From: Myxococcaceae bacterium
GTDB lineage: Bacteria > Myxococcota > Myxococcia > Myxococcales > Myxococcaceae
Assembly (NCBI GenBank): GCA_016793095.1
Contig: JAEUJQ010000061.1
Location: forward strand, 87,191 to 151,190
Direction: 5' to 3'
Length of the DNA: 64,000 nt
This document shows, in pieces, positions 27,674-35,528 of this stretch. Positions within the stretch are counted from its first letter, which is position 1. Every line of letters starts with the position of its first letter. The notes under the pieces are model-generated. The model was given only the letters and a program-made list of their open reading frames with translations. It was not told where the DNA came from and searched no databases. The translations under genes and the position numbers were made by a program.

Positions 27674-28162
27674 CGGCCACGCAACCGGCGGGGCGTGCGG
27701 GCTGACCGACCTCGAGCGCCCGACCCCGTGGCGTCGGAAGGACTGGCGGAGCCCGAACGCCTGCACCGGGAACCTGAGAGCACGGGTCGCGGCGTTCACC
27801 TTCTTCGCTGCTGTGTCTGAGCCATCGGGAGCTCCTTCGGGCCGGGGAGCGGCCGTCGGCCGCATCACCCTCTCGTCGTCGCGGGGCATCGGATGACGCG
27901 AACTCCGGACTGTCGTTGCGGCAGCGTCGTTCCTGCGAGCGCGGCGTCGGGGCATGGTCGCAGCAGTCGCGACGCCACCGTCATCCAGCACGGGCGCCGA
28001 TACGCGTCATCGCGGGCGTGGACATGCGCTCGTCGGACCAGCCGAGCACGCCGGTGTCCCAGCGCGCGGAGACGTCTCCGGCAGTCCCCGAGCCCAAACT
28101 GTCCAGGCAGGCGGTCGAGGTCCCCGGCGCCCAGCTCCAGCGCAGTGAGGTAGGCTCGCGAC
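27674..28162. other. Intergenic region (489 bp), possibly with decayed coding sequence
   Basis: No intact gene is supported. A short GC-rich hairpin (GCGGC / GCCGC, near 27848-27862) is present without a T-run. On the minus strand, at about 28000-28165, two frames carry protein-like fragments (SRAYLTALELGAGDLDRLPG in one, TGVLGWSDERM in another), which would suit a frameshifted gene remnant, but I cannot name it. The plus-strand frames look random. Confidence 0.35.
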
Positions 28163-28603
28163 ATGCTCGTCGGCGTCGTCGCGCTGGTCCTCTCACAAGC
28201 CATGATCCGGGTCGCCGTGCTCGACGTGTCGGCGCCCGACGCCATCTACGAAGACGTCTCGCGAGGGCTCGCCGAGCGCGTATCGGACGAGCTGCTCAAG
28301 AAGGGGTTCTTCTCGAAGCGGGTCGACGAGTCCGAGCTCCCGGTCGAGAACTGCCGAGTGGGGCCATGCCTCGGCGTCATCGCGAAGGCGCGGGGCGCTG
28401 ACGTGCTGTTGCTCCTCGACGCGACCGAGGACGACAAGGGGCGCGTGGCTGTCTCGTTGAGCGCGATGCGCGGCCGTGACGGGCTCCCGCTCGCCGTGGG
28501 CCGCTGGACGACGACGAGTGAGGGCAAGCCGAACAAGCAGCTGACGAAGTTCCTCGAGGCGACGCAGAAGGCTGTCGCGAAGCACGTCGGAGAGGCACGG
28601 TGA
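28163..28603 (+). CDS. Secreted or envelope protein of unknown function
   Basis: A 146-residue protein with an N-terminal hydrophobic segment (MLVGVVALVLSQA) that is likely a signal peptide. The mature part (IRVAVLDVSAPDAIYEDVSRG, then ADVLLLLDATEDDKGRVAVSL) looks like an alternating alpha/beta domain of the kind found in periplasmic proteins related to TolB-N or GGA-type lipoproteins; I do not claim a family. It contains two Cys in ENCRVGPCLG that may form a disulphide. Its stop overlaps the next gene start (GTGA). Confidence 0.65.
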   Translation: MLVGVVALVLSQAMIRVAVLDVSAPDAIYEDVSRGLAERVSDELLKKGFFSKRVDESELPVENCRVGPCLGVIAKARGADVLLLLDATEDDKGRVAVSLSAMRGRDGLPLAVGRWTTTSEGKPNKQLTKFLEATQKAVAKHVGEAR

Positions 28604-28827
28604 GGTGGGCGTGGGCGTTGTTCCCGCTGGCCGCAGCCTGCGCCACGCTGAACACCGCAGGAATGAGTGAGCCGTGCAAGCGGCTGTACGACGCGTGCCT
28701 CAACACCTGTCCGACCGCACAGCAGCCTCTCGACCACACCCGCAGCAGCTCGGGCTCGAGCATTCAGATCGAGGTCGCTGCCTGCACCAACGACTGCAAC
28801 GAACGCGCACGGCGCTGTGGGCTGTGA
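28600..28827 (+). CDS. Small Cys-rich lipoprotein of unknown function
   Basis: A 75-residue product with a lipoprotein signal (ALFPLAAAC, lipobox AAAC) and a small Cys-rich mature part (CKRLYDACLNTC, CTNDCNERARRC) with six Cys in CxxxxxxCxxxC and CxxxC patterns, as in many myxobacterial secreted mini-proteins. It starts at GTG in a GTGA overlap with the preceding gene. Its last three codons (TGT GGG CTG) and stop lie at the start of the tandem repeat array, so the array begins inside the gene. Confidence 0.65.
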   Translation: MRWAWALFPLAAACATLNTAGMSEPCKRLYDACLNTCPTAQQPLDHTRSSSGSSIQIEVAACTNDCNERARRCGL

Positions 28828-29600
28828 GGCGTCCTCTCTCGTGGGCCAGTACCCGGCCATGGACTGGGCCGCGCGCCACCGTGCGCTGTGAGGCGCCCTC
28901 TCTCGTGGACCAGGACCTGCCATGGCCCGGGCCGCTCCGCACCGTGGGCTGTGAGGCGTCCTCTCTCGTGGGCCAGTACCCGGCCATGGACTGGGCCGCG
29001 CGCCACCGTGCGCTGTGAGGCGCCCTCTCTCGTGGACCAGGACCGGCCGTGGCCCGGGCCGTGCGGCACCGTAGCTGTGAGTCGTCGCTCGTGGGCCGTG
29101 GCCCGGGCCCCGCGGCACCGTGGCTGTGAGACGTCCTCTCTCGTCCAGTGACCTCCCGTGGCCCGGGCCGCGCGGCACCGTGGGCTGTGAGACGTCCTCC
29201 TTGTGGGCCAGTGACCGGCCGTGGCGCGGGCCGCGCGGCACCGTGGCTGTGAGACGTCCTCTCTCGTCCAGTGACCGCCCGTGGCCCGGGCGCGCGGCAC
29301 CGTGGCTGTGAGCCATCCTCCTTGTGGGACCGGCCGTGGCGCGGGCCGCGCGGCACCGTGGCTGTGAGACGTCCTCTCTCGTCCAGGGACCGGCGGTGGC
29401 CCGGGCCGCGCGGCACCGTGGCTGTGAGACGTCCTTCGTGGGCCAGTGACCGGCCGTGGCGCGGGCCGCGCGGCACCGTGGCTGTGAGACGTCCTCTCTC
29501 GTCCGGTGACCGGCCGTGGCCCGGGCCGCGCGGCACCGTGGCTGGGAGGCGAGTCGTCTTTCGTCGGCCAGCGACCGGGCGCGGCTCGGGCCGGCACGGC
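28821..29600. repeat. Tandem repeat array, 12-13 units of about 60 bp
   Basis: Units starting with GCTGTGAG begin at 28821, 28885, 28948, 29012, 29074, 29123, 29184, 29246, 29305, 29361, 29421, 29481 and (degenerate) 29541, so lengths are 64, 63, 64, 62, 49, 61, 62, 59, 56, 60, 60 and 60 bp. Most units contain the palindrome GGCCCGGGCC or its variant GGCGCGGGCC, followed in most by the palindrome GCCGCGCGGC and then ACCGTG. Units alternate between two forms: one with CTCTCTCGTCCAGTGACC and one with TTGTGGGCCAGTGACC, giving a dimeric higher-order period of about 120 bp. The first pair (28821-28947) and the second (28948-29073) are near-copies. There are no unique spacers, so it is not a CRISPR. 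No protein is supported: indels not divisible by three break every frame. Confidence 0.9.
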
Positions 29601-29679
29601 GCCCTGGCCGACATGAAGCACCGGAGTCGAACGAGTCCGCCGAGGGTGGTCGGCGCGCGGCCGTGGTAGACGTCTCGAC

Positions 29680-30276
29680 GTGCGGAAGCTCCTCATCGCC
29701 GTGATCCTGCTGCTCGCGCTGGCCTTCTTCGCCCGCAACTCGCCTCACTACTCCGTGCTCCGCCTGCAGCAGGGCCTCGAGCAGGGCGACCTGAACGTCG
29801 TGATGCGGTACGCCGATCTCGGCCGGTTCGCCGAGTTGCCGGTCGAGCTGTCGGTGGCGATGGCTGCCGCCGGCATGAAGGAAGCGGCCGGCGGCCTGGG
29901 CGAGGCCCTCGCGAACGCCTTCGGCACCGCCATCGGCGCCGCGGTGAAGCAGGTCGGCGGGCAGGTCGCGACCCAGGAGCTGCGCAGCCGCATCGAGAAG
30001 CGCGACCTGATCCGGTTGCTCGGTGGGTTCCGGCCGAACGAGGGGCTGAGCTGGTACGGCGGCATCGAGTCAATCGGCGGCGACGCGGCGATCCTCACCG
30101 TCGTCGGCACGTGCGACTCCCGCGAGTCGAAGGGCGAGCGCATCGGGTCGCGTCTGGGCATCGAGCTCATCAAGGTGCGCGGCGCGCTGCTCGGGCTTCC
30201 GTACGACTGGCGCGCCAACGGCGTCGAGGCGAACTCGCTCAGGGGCCTCGTGAGGGACTGCGTGCTCAAGTTCTGA
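29680..30276 (+). CDS. DUF2939-type membrane-anchored protein
   Basis: A 198-residue protein with one N-terminal helix (LLIAVILLLALAFFA) and the segment SPHYSVLRLQQGLEQGDLNV followed by a Pro/Gly-rich loop, which matches the start of DUF2939 proteins (SPYY..L..AL). The rest is alpha/beta and contains a helical Gly-Ala stretch. The role is unknown. The start is GTG at 29680, directly after the repeat array. Confidence 0.65.
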   Translation: MRKLLIAVILLLALAFFARNSPHYSVLRLQQGLEQGDLNVVMRYADLGRFAELPVELSVAMAAAGMKEAAGGLGEALANAFGTAIGAAVKQVGGQVATQELRSRIEKRDLIRLLGGFRPNEGLSWYGGIESIGGDAAILTVVGTCDSRESKGERIGSRLGIELIKVRGALLGLPYDWRANGVEANSLRGLVRDCVLKF

Positions 30277-30307
30277 GCTGTGTGGGCGTCGGTTGGCGCA
30301 CTCCAGT

Positions 30308-31159
30308 ATGCTCTTCAGAATGCGTCTGGCGCTCACCGTCGCGGTGGTGCTGTGCGGGTGTCCTCCCCCGGATTTGCCGGCGCAGTTGTCCCTGCGCCCC
30401 ATGCCTCCGGTGATCGACGGCGTAGGGCAGACGAGCACGATCATCATCGAGGCGCGGCTCGAGTCGGGTGCGCCCGGAAGTGGAGTGGTGAGCTTCGCCT
30501 CGCCGGCGCACGGCGCGATCGATCCAGCGAGCGTGACGCTCGACCCGGCCGGCGCTGGCACTGCGCTCTTCAGCTGCGTGGGCGGCGCTGATCCCGGGTG
30601 CTTCGGAAGACGCACGATCAGGGCGACCTGGAGCGGGCTCACCCGTGACACGACCGTTCAGGTTGGCGTGGTCGATGGCGGGCTGATCGACGGGGGCACC
30701 GGGGCGATGCTGGACGGCGGCTGCAGGCGAGCGCTCAGATCGTTCGGCGCGCGACAGGAATGCCCTCTCGAAGACGGAGGCGTCTGCGTCACCGACCACT
30801 TCTATGACGGCGGCAGCACGAGCCCCAGCTGCGAGGGGCGTGAGGGCGACCCGTGCTTCAGCGACCTGGCATGCCGCGCGAGCCGCTGCCATTGGGACGG
30901 CCGTGACGACCGCTGCGCGTGCACCCGGCTGACAGCCTGCGGCGACGGCGGTCTTTGCATCGACCTTGGCGCGAACGAGCTCATCTGCTCGACACGAACG
31001 CCCGGGGGTCGCTGCTCGGACAACAGCCACTGTGCAGGCGGGACCTGTGTCCTCGTGCCCTTCGGCAGCCGGGTCTGCACGCAGGGGCGTCTGGGGCAGC
31101 CCTGCGCTATTCAAGCCGACTGCGTCGAGGGCACGTGCGTTCAGGGCGCCTGCCGCTGA
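30308..31159 (+). CDS. Cys-rich lipoprotein with Ig-like N-terminal domain
   Basis: The product of about 283 residues carries a lipoprotein signal (TVAVVLCGCPPP). Residues about 20-115 look like a bacterial Ig-like domain (TSTIIIEARLESGAPGSGVV, then DTTVQVG). The C-terminal 150 residues hold about eighteen Cys in repeating Gly-rich loops (CREGDPCFSDLACRASRC-like spacing, CSDNSHCAGGTCV), similar to secreted EGF/TNFR-like Cys repeats common in myxobacteria. ATG 30308 is my choice; ATG 30320 gives an equally good signal. No partner is evident. Confidence 0.7.
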   Translation: MLFRMRLALTVAVVLCGCPPPDLPAQLSLRPMPPVIDGVGQTSTIIIEARLESGAPGSGVVSFASPAHGAIDPASVTLDPAGAGTALFSCVGGADPGCFGRRTIRATWSGLTRDTTVQVGVVDGGLIDGGTGAMLDGGCRRALRSFGARQECPLEDGGVCVTDHFYDGGSTSPSCEGREGDPCFSDLACRASRCHWDGRDDRCACTRLTACGDGGLCIDLGANELICSTRTPGGRCSDNSHCAGGTCVLVPFGSRVCTQGRLGQPCAIQADCVEGTCVQGACR

Positions 31160-31175
31160 CGTGCGCGGCGGAGCC

Positions 31176-32039
31176 TCATGCTGACTTCGATGCGCGCATG
31201 AGGCCTCGAATGAGCCGGCCCACGCCGACGCCGATGAAGCCCGTCGCGATGAGGTACCGCCCACCGCCCGAGGACGAGGCGGCGGCGTAGGACATCACCG
31301 TCACCCCGATGCCGACCGCGAGCAGGACGCTGCCGATGGCGAAGTCGGCGCCGGGGCTCGCACGTTCGCCCTCGACCGGGGCCGCGACGACTGCCGGCGC
31401 GGCAGAGCCGTCGGCGAGGACGGAGCCGTCAGCGATGGCCCCCCTCGCCCCCAGCGTCACCGCGAGAGTCGTCCCCATCGTCAGCAGCCCCACCGCGCCC
31501 AGGACCCACGGGTACAGGGGGCTCCCGAGGAAGCCAGTGCCGCCCACGAAGGGGAGCGCGAGGAAGAACAGGCTCCTCACCACGACGAGGCTGCCACCGA
31601 TCAGCGCGACGATCAGCGCCCACGGTCGCCGTGGGCCGCAGAGTGAGACGAAGAACCACAGGAAGACGACCCGCTCCGCGAGGCCAACGACGCTCGACGG
31701 CACCGACAACGCCGACCACCACCGGAACTCGCCCGCCGCGAAGATCCTGCTCAGCGTGAAGCCCAGCGAGAACAGCTCGCTCACGGCAATCAGCGCGACC
31801 AGCGCCCACGCGAAGCCCGGCCGATCGCTCGCCGTCCCGATCATGATGACGCCGACGCCGAGGAGCACCGAGAGCCCCAGCCACAGCAGGGTCATGAGGC
31901 CTTCGACGGACTCTGGCCTCGCGTCACCGAGCAGCCGGAAGACGACGCTGTTCAGCCCCCAGAGGACGGCCGCGATGGAGGCCCAGGCGACGACGAGCGT
32001 GGCGCCACGCAGGGCTGCCGACTGGTTGGTGATCCTCAC
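31176..32039 (-). CDS. Multi-pass membrane protein of unknown function
   Basis: A 287-residue protein with seven or eight hydrophobic helices, for example ATLVVAWASIAAVLWGLNSV, LLWLGLSVLLGVGVIMIGTA, ALIVALIGGSLVVVRSLFFL and a C-terminal pair. An Ala/Gly-rich cytoplasmic loop lies at about 200-230. I do not recognise the family. It lies 39 bp after the hemerythrin gene on the same strand, so it may be the tail of the long nuo operon, but it does not resemble a respiratory subunit. Confidence 0.6.
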   Translation of the reverse strand: MRITNQSAALRGATLVVAWASIAAVLWGLNSVVFRLLGDARPESVEGLMTLLWLGLSVLLGVGVIMIGTASDRPGFAWALVALIAVSELFSLGFTLSRIFAAGEFRWWSALSVPSSVVGLAERVVFLWFFVSLCGPRRPWALIVALIGGSLVVVRSLFFLALPFVGGTGFLGSPLYPWVLGAVGLLTMGTTLAVTLGARGAIADGSVLADGSAAPAVVAAPVEGERASPGADFAIGSVLLAVGIGVTVMSYAAASSSGGGRYLIATGFIGVGVGRLIRGLMRASKSA

Positions 32040-32078
32040 GCGCAGATGACCCCACGACGCAGGCCGGCGCGCAAGCGA

Positions 32079-32534
32079 TCACTCGCTCGAGTCGACGTGC
32101 ACCGCGATGATGTCGTCGCGCAGCACGTCCGGCGACAGGCAGGTCTTCTCTTCGTCAGCCATGTCGGCGAGCAGCGCCGCCTCGAACAGGCGCACCTCCT
32201 TCGCCCACTTCGCCGGGTCGGTGATGGCGTCCAGCGCCGCCAGGCGGGAGACCTCTTTGCGTTGAGCCGCGTGCTCTTCGTCCATCGAGTCGACGCGGGC
32301 CTTGCCCCACGCGTCGATCGTCGCCAGCACCGGCCGCAGGATCCGCTCCTCGTGCTCGATGTGCCGCACGAAGGTGTCGAGCAGCTGCGTGAACTGCTGG
32401 TGGGCGTCCTTGAGCGCCGCGACGTCGCCCTTCGCCACCCGATCGAGCAGCGCCTCGATCGATCGCAGGCCGATCCGCAGGCCCTCGTGTTCCACGAGGA
32501 CGATGCGCCGGATCTTCGAGTTGTCGAGGGTCAT
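32079..32534 (-). CDS. Hemerythrin-like HHE domain protein
   Basis: The 151-residue protein is all-helical with His/Glu ligand motifs of the hemerythrin HHE fold: LVEHEGLR (His16), VRHIEHEERIL, DEEHAAQR and ADMADEEKTCL. Such proteins bind O2, NO or iron at a diiron centre in the cytoplasm. A GGAGG Shine-Dalgarno lies in the ten-base gap after nuoN, so it is transcribed with the complex I genes. Placement with an O2-sensitive ferredoxin-dependent pathway suggests O2 sensing or protection (inference). Confidence 0.8.
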   Translation of the reverse strand: MTLDNSKIRRIVLVEHEGLRIGLRSIEALLDRVAKGDVAALKDAHQQFTQLLDTFVRHIEHEERILRPVLATIDAWGKARVDSMDEEHAAQRKEVSRLAALDAITDPAKWAKEVRLFEAALLADMADEEKTCLSPDVLRDDIIAVHVDSSE

Positions 32535-32544
32535 GGCCGCCTCC

Positions 32545-33981
32545 TCAGCGTTTCTGCAGGAATGAACTCGCCGCCTTGTTCGCCTCGTCTACCAGCGGAC
32601 GCGGCCACAGGCCCAGCCCCACGACGGCGGCGAGGCACACCGCGATGGACACTTTGAGCCCCATGGGCGCGCGCACCGGCTCCGCGGTGTGGCCCTCGGC
32701 CATGAACGTCGAGCGCGCGACCGTGAGATAGTAGAAGAGCCCCAACACCGCGACGACGACGCCCAGGACCACGAGGCCCGACAGGCCCGCGCGCCACGCA
32801 GCGACGAAGACGAACAGCTTGGCCCAGAAGCCCAGCACGAAGGGGATGCCCGCCAGCGAGAGCAGGAACACCAGCAGCGACGCACCCAGCCACGGGGTGC
32901 GTCGCGACAGCCCCGCCAGCTTCACCGTCTCGTGCCCTCCGCTGGCCTGCGCGGCCGCGTGCACGACGAGGAAGGCGCCGAGGTTGGTGAAGACGTAGGT
33001 GGCGATGAAGAAGAGCGCCATCGCGACCCCCTCCTGCGAGCCCGCGCCCAGGGCGATCAGCACGTAGCCGATCTGCGCGACCCCGGAGAAGCCGAGCAGC
33101 CGTCGCACGTCCGTCTGCGGCAACGCGAACAGGTTGCCCACCAGCATGCTGGCGGCCGCGATCACCGCGATCGCCGTCGCCCAGAGCCCCTGGTGCGCGC
33201 TCCACCCCGTGAGCGTCACCACGCTCAGCGCCGCGAGGCCGCCGGCCTTGGGCGCGACCGAGAGGAAGGCCACGAAGGGGGTCGGCGCGCCCTGGTACGT
33301 GTCGGGCACCCACATGTGGAAGGGCACCGCGCCCAGCTTGAAGCCGAGCCCGGCGATCACCATCAGCATGCCCACGAAGGTGAGCTGGGTGGGCTGTGCG
33401 GGCAGCGCCGAGATCGCCGTCGAGCCCGTCTCGCCGATGACGAGGCCGAGCCCGAAGATGGTGAAGGCCGAGCTCGCGGCGCCGGTGACGAAGAGCTTGA
33501 GGCCCGCCTCGGGGCCCAGCTTCTCGTCCTGCGGCTGCCCGTCGGTCTTCGCCCAGGCCGCCAGCACGTAGAGCGGAATGCCCATCAGCTCGAACGCGAC
33601 CAGCAGCAGCACCCAGTCCCGCGCGCCCGGCACCACCATCATGCCCGTGAGGCTGAAGAGCGTGAGCGCGTAGTACTCGGCCTGGCGGCGGGGCGTGCGC
33701 TCGGCCAGCCAGTCGATGCTGCCCAGCACCGCGAGCATGCCGGCGATGAGGAAGACCCGCTTGAAGAAGAGCACCCAGTCGCCCGAGACGTAGACGCCAT
33801 GGGGCACCGTGCCCGAGACGTCCACCACGAAGCTGGCGCCCAGCACGGCGGCGAGCAGCCCCGCGGTCAGCCAGCCCAGCGCGCGACCCGACACCGTGCC
33901 GATCGCGTCGAGGATCAGCACCACCGCGGCCCCGGCGGCGACCGCGAGATCGAGCGTCAGCACCTGCAGCCAGGTATTCAT
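32545..33981 (-). CDS. nuoN: NuoN, proton-pumping subunit of complex I
   Basis: A 478-residue antiporter-like subunit with about 14 helices; typical motifs are GVVLILDAIGT-like start, LLVAFELMGIPLYVL and KLGAVPFHMWVPDTYQGAPT (conserved Lys and His in the proton path). It is the most distal pumping subunit of the membrane arm. I chose ATG 33981, which overlaps the nuoM stop by four bases (ATGA); the longer frame to 34122 is a shadow. It ends ten bases before the hemerythrin start. Confidence 0.95.
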   Translation of the reverse strand: MNTWLQVLTLDLAVAAGAAVVLILDAIGTVSGRALGWLTAGLLAAVLGASFVVDVSGTVPHGVYVSGDWVLFFKRVFLIAGMLAVLGSIDWLAERTPRRQAEYYALTLFSLTGMMVVPGARDWVLLLVAFELMGIPLYVLAAWAKTDGQPQDEKLGPEAGLKLFVTGAASSAFTIFGLGLVIGETGSTAISALPAQPTQLTFVGMLMVIAGLGFKLGAVPFHMWVPDTYQGAPTPFVAFLSVAPKAGGLAALSVVTLTGWSAHQGLWATAIAVIAAASMLVGNLFALPQTDVRRLLGFSGVAQIGYVLIALGAGSQEGVAMALFFIATYVFTNLGAFLVVHAAAQASGGHETVKLAGLSRRTPWLGASLLVFLLSLAGIPFVLGFWAKLFVFVAAWRAGLSGLVVLGVVVAVLGLFYYLTVARSTFMAEGHTAEPVRAPMGLKVSIAVCLAAVVGLGLWPRPLVDEANKAASSFLQKR

Positions 33982-35528
33982 GGCGTCACCACCTGGGCGA
34001 GCGCGACGAGCGGGAGGCGTCCCAGGTAGCCCTGGCTCGCGACGTCGATGAAGTCGAGCAGGAGCCGCGGCCAGAAGCCGAAGACGACGAGGAGCGAGCC
34101 GAGCACGAGGGGCGCCGCCCACTCCGTGCGACGTACGTCCTCGAGGTGGCTGTACTCACCCGCCGGCGCCGGCCCCCAGAAGATCGCCTTGCACGCGCGG
34201 AGCACGTAGACGGCGGTGACGAACGCGCCCAGCACGCCAGGCACTGCCCACCAGGCGTTCGCGCCCTTCGCCGCGCCGGCGAACACCATGAACTCGGCGA
34301 TGAAGCCCGCCGTGCCGGGCAGGCCCAGCGACGAGAGGCAGGCCAGCGTGAAGAAGCCGGCCACCACGGGCATCACGTGGGCGAAGCCGCCCATCTTCGC
34401 GATCGCCCGCGTATGCGCCCGCTCATAGACGAGGCCGACGAGGGCGAAGAAGAGGCCCGTCATGATGCCGTGGGCGACCATCTGGTAGACGGCGCCGTTC
34501 CACCCGGCGGCGTTCAGGGTGGCGATGCCTAGCATCACCACGCCCATGTGGCTCACCGACGAGTAGGCGACGATGTACTTGAGGTCCTTCTGGCTCGCCG
34601 CGCAGAGCGCGCCGTAGAGCACGTTCACCACCGCCACGCCGCCGACGATCGGCGCCCACCAGGCCGCCGCGTCCGGCACCAGCACCATGCCGATGCGCAG
34701 CACTCCGAAGGCGCCCAGCTTCATCAGCACGCCTGCGTGAAGCATCGACACGGCCGTCGGCGCCGAGGCGTGGCCGTCGGGTGACCAGGTGTGGAAGGGG
34801 AAGACGCCGGCCAGCGTGCCGAAGCCGAGCCACACGAGCGGGAAGACGACGTGCTGCACCCCGATGGGGAACTTCGTCGCCTCGAGCACCTGCAGATCGA
34901 ACGTGCGCGCGCCCGAGTTGCCCCACAAGAGGAACATCGCCACGAGGATGGCGGCGGAGCCGACGAGGAGCATCAACGTCAGCTTCATCGCGGCGTACTC
35001 CTTGCTGCCGACCGCGAACCGCCTCCACGCGAACTTGAACGGGCCCGACGCGGGCACCTCGTGCGATGAGCCCCAGATGCCGATGAGCAGGTACATCGGC
35101 AGCACGGCGATCTCGTAGAAGAGGAAGAAGACGAAGAGATCCTGCGAGACGAAGACGCCGAACACCCCGGCGACGAGGACCAGCAGCAGCAGGAAGAACT
35201 CCTTGTCGCGCCGCTCGACCGACCAGCTCGCGAGCACGCCGGTGACGATGATGACGCCCGTGAGGAGGAGCAGCGCCACGCCCCACCCGTCCACGGCCAG
35301 CTTCAGGTGAATGCCCAGCGACGGCACCAGCGGCACGGTCTCGAGCAGCTGGAGGCCGCCGGTCGCGCGATCGTACTGCAGCGCGATCTGAATCGAGGCG
35401 CCCAGGGACACGAGCGCGCCCAGCAGCGACACCACGCGAATGGCGAGCCGCTGCGTCGACGGAACCACGAGCAGCACGGCGCCCGCGATGGCTGGCGCGG
35501 CGACGATGGTCGCGAGCAGGTGGTTCAT
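33978..35528 (-). CDS. nuoM: NuoM, proton-pumping subunit of complex I
   Basis: A 516-residue Mrp-antiporter-like subunit with about 14 helices. Recognisable blocks are FFLFYEIAVLPMYLLIGIWG (with Glu in the proton path), FPFHTWSPDGHASAPTAVS and YSSVSHMG. It is coupled by ATGA overlaps to nuoL upstream and nuoN downstream. It should translocate protons in the membrane arm. Confidence 0.96.
   Translation of the reverse strand: MNHLLATIVAAPAIAGAVLLVVPSTQRLAIRVVSLLGALVSLGASIQIALQYDRATGGLQLLETVPLVPSLGIHLKLAVDGWGVALLLLTGVIIVTGVLASWSVERRDKEFFLLLLVLVAGVFGVFVSQDLFVFFLFYEIAVLPMYLLIGIWGSSHEVPASGPFKFAWRRFAVGSKEYAAMKLTLMLLVGSAAILVAMFLLWGNSGARTFDLQVLEATKFPIGVQHVVFPLVWLGFGTLAGVFPFHTWSPDGHASAPTAVSMLHAGVLMKLGAFGVLRIGMVLVPDAAAWWAPIVGGVAVVNVLYGALCAASQKDLKYIVAYSSVSHMGVVMLGIATLNAAGWNGAVYQMVAHGIMTGLFFALVGLVYERAHTRAIAKMGGFAHVMPVVAGFFTLACLSSLGLPGTAGFIAEFMVFAGAAKGANAWWAVPGVLGAFVTAVYVLRACKAIFWGPAPAGEYSHLEDVRRTEWAAPLVLGSLLVVFGFWPRLLLDFIDVASQGYLGRLPLVALAQVVTP

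Noticed and set aside
28821..29600. CRISPR array
   Set aside because: Units are contiguous with no unique spacers, and no cas genes are near.
28246..29748. A 500-codon minus-strand open frame through the repeat array, coding repeated Arg/Gly/Pro peptides
   Set aside because: All three minus-strand frames are open over the array because the GC-rich unit lacks stops in that orientation. Unit lengths of 49, 56, 59, 61 and 62 bp shift the frame, and the frame runs antisense to two plausible plus-strand genes.
32689..34029. 446-codon plus-strand frame
   Set aside because: Antisense to nuoN; no domain.
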